DNA of 16,167 bases from an uncultured bacterium (GTDB taxonomy: Bacteria; Patescibacteriota; Minisyncoccia; UBA6257; Colwellbacteraceae): the NCBI GenBank assembly GCA_913009745.1, contig CAJVWL010000002.1, positions 1 to 16,167 of the forward strand, in the 5' to 3' direction. Both the position numbers and the translations under genes were made by a program. The notes under the pieces were generated by a model that was not told the origin of the DNA, made no database searches, and saw only the letters and a program-made list of their open reading frames with translations. Of this stretch, positions 15,211 to 16,167 are shown piece after piece. Positions within the stretch are counted from its first letter, which is position 1; every line of letters begins with the position of its first letter.

Positions 15211-16042
15211 CTATTGATACTGATCGGGCCAATCGTTTTGCAATAAAACAACATCGCCTTTAGCCGCTAAATACGGCAGTGCCGCAAGAACTGCTAACGC
15301 GTCGTCAAACCACAAGACTTCACCCTTGTAGTTGAATTCATTCAACCCTTGTTCAATGTAGTGCGTAACGGAGTTTTTTATAAGAACAACTTTCTCTATT
15401 CCCGATTTTGCAAGCTTCTTGCCGATTTCTCTATGAACCAACCCCGTTCGCTCCCCCATCTCTACCAAGCCGGGTGTAACATAAATTCTGCGACTTCCCT
15501 TTAGCGATGATAAAAAATCAATTACGGCATTAACGCCGTCGGGGTTCCCATTATAACTGTCATCTAAAACGGTTGCGCCGCCGTACATCACCCTTGGCTC
15601 AAGGCGATGATTAAACGGTTTAGTGTTGTTTATTCCCGCCTTAATCTCGCTACGTGTCACGCCAAGCCGAAAAGCTATATCTGCGGCCGCAACTAACGGA
15701 CCAACCTGGTGCAGTCCAAGAAGATGAGACTTGACGTCTATATCATTCCCGTCTCTCCGCAAAACAAATGATGTGCCGGACAAGTCGGTATGCGCATTTT
15801 CAACGGTCCAATCATCAACGCCGTTCCTACTGTATGTCCTAGAATTCTTTGGAGCATTATCTCTGGCTAGCGTATTCTCACCATTCACATAAATTGGCTT
15901 CTCACCCAACCAATCCGCAAGCTCAAAAATTGTTTTTACGGTTGCGTCAATGCTCTTAAATCTCTGAAAATGAGCTTCATTAACCCCCGTGATTACTCCT
16001 ATGTCCGGCCCTACTAATCGGCACAATTTACGAACATCTCCC
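15211..16042 (-). CDS. murF: UDP-MurNAc-tripeptide D-Ala-D-Ala ligase (MurF), N-terminus missing
   Basis: This is the C-terminal 276 residues of MurF, which adds D-Ala-D-Ala to UDP-MurNAc-tripeptide in the cytoplasm. Motifs are GPDIGVITGVNEAHFQRF (central ATPase domain), FNHRLEPR, VLDDSYNGNPDG (the characteristic D-D-S-Y-N-x-N-P-D), TPGLVEMGERTGLVHREIG, and the C-terminal NDWPDQYQ, then TAG. The N-terminal UDP-substrate domain and the P-loop GxxGKT are absent, because genomic sequence stops at 16042 and an adapter follows. The gene is therefore cut artificially, not biologically. A TTG at 16026 is open in frame, but GDVRKL before it also continues the family pattern. The adjacent intact ddl supplies its dipeptide substrate. 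Confidence 0.93.
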
Positions 16043-16100
16043 AGATCGGAAGAGCGTCGTGTAGGGAAAGAGTGTAGATCTCGGTGGTCGCCGTATCCTT
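16043..16100 (+). other. Illumina P5/TruSeq universal adapter, reverse complement (contaminant)
   Basis: The 58 bases begin AGATCGGAAGAGCGTCGTGT and end CGGTGGTCGCCGTATCCTT. They match the reverse complement of the Illumina P5 universal adapter throughout, except C at 16098 where A is expected. This is sequencing-library sequence, not genome. Confidence 0.98.
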
Positions 16101-16167
16101 AAAAAAAAAAATAAATATACTTACATAAGAGATATTTATATTCATACCTCATCTCGGATCCATCGTA
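16101..16167. other. Poly-A run and low-information tail past the adapter
   Basis: Eleven A residues directly follow the adapter end, then 56 AT-rich bases with no coding signal. Reads running past the end of an adapter typically produce A runs followed by noise, so I treat this as artefact. Confidence 0.85.

Overview
This window is a bacterial chromosome fragment, most likely from a Patescibacteria/CPR organism of the Parcubacteria type. The assignment is inference, resting on compact gene spacing, almost no recognisable Shine-Dalgarno sequences, minimal-length ribosomal proteins, a mini alanyl-tRNA synthetase without its C-terminal domain, and several membrane proteins of a type I associate with these genomes. 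All genes lie on the minus strand, so transcription runs from high to low coordinates.

In transcription order, the window starts with a cell-wall block: the C-terminal part of murF, an intact D-Ala-D-Ala ligase (ddl), a 201-aa membrane protein of unknown function, a DUF5671-type membrane protein, and a second ddl copy interrupted by one in-frame TGA. The macromolecular-synthesis pair dnaG and rpoD follows, overlapping by 32 nt. Next come alaS, a degenerate FtsA/PilM-like actin-fold protein and a 553-aa single-pass envelope protein. A predicted promoter then precedes the ribosomal operon infA-rpmJ-rpsM-rpsK-rpsD-rpoA-rplQ-rplM-rpsI.

Both ends of the window are technical artefacts. On the right, murF stops at 16042 and runs directly into an Illumina P5 adapter reverse complement (16043-16100, one mismatch), then poly-A and junk. 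On the left, rpsI is cut after about 48 codons and joined out of frame to an internal piece of prs (PRPP synthetase), through about 23 bases that fit both protein families. The prs piece has different codon use (AGG for almost every Arg) and probably comes from another locus or genome.

The most biologically interesting content is in the transcription and envelope proteins. RpoA has no alpha-CTD and ends in a Lys-rich tail. RpoD carries a Lys-rich N-terminal extension of about 75 residues with an AT-hook-like GRP core in front of region 1.1. A degenerate, probably non-catalytic actin-like protein is encoded next to a bitopic protein with a long charged cytoplasmic tail, an arrangement resembling PilM-PilN. 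UGA works as a normal stop codon here, so the interrupted ddl is a nonsense allele or a consensus error, not a recoding event. I found no tRNA, rRNA, CRISPR array or mobile element. No gene-free stretch exceeds 300 bases.
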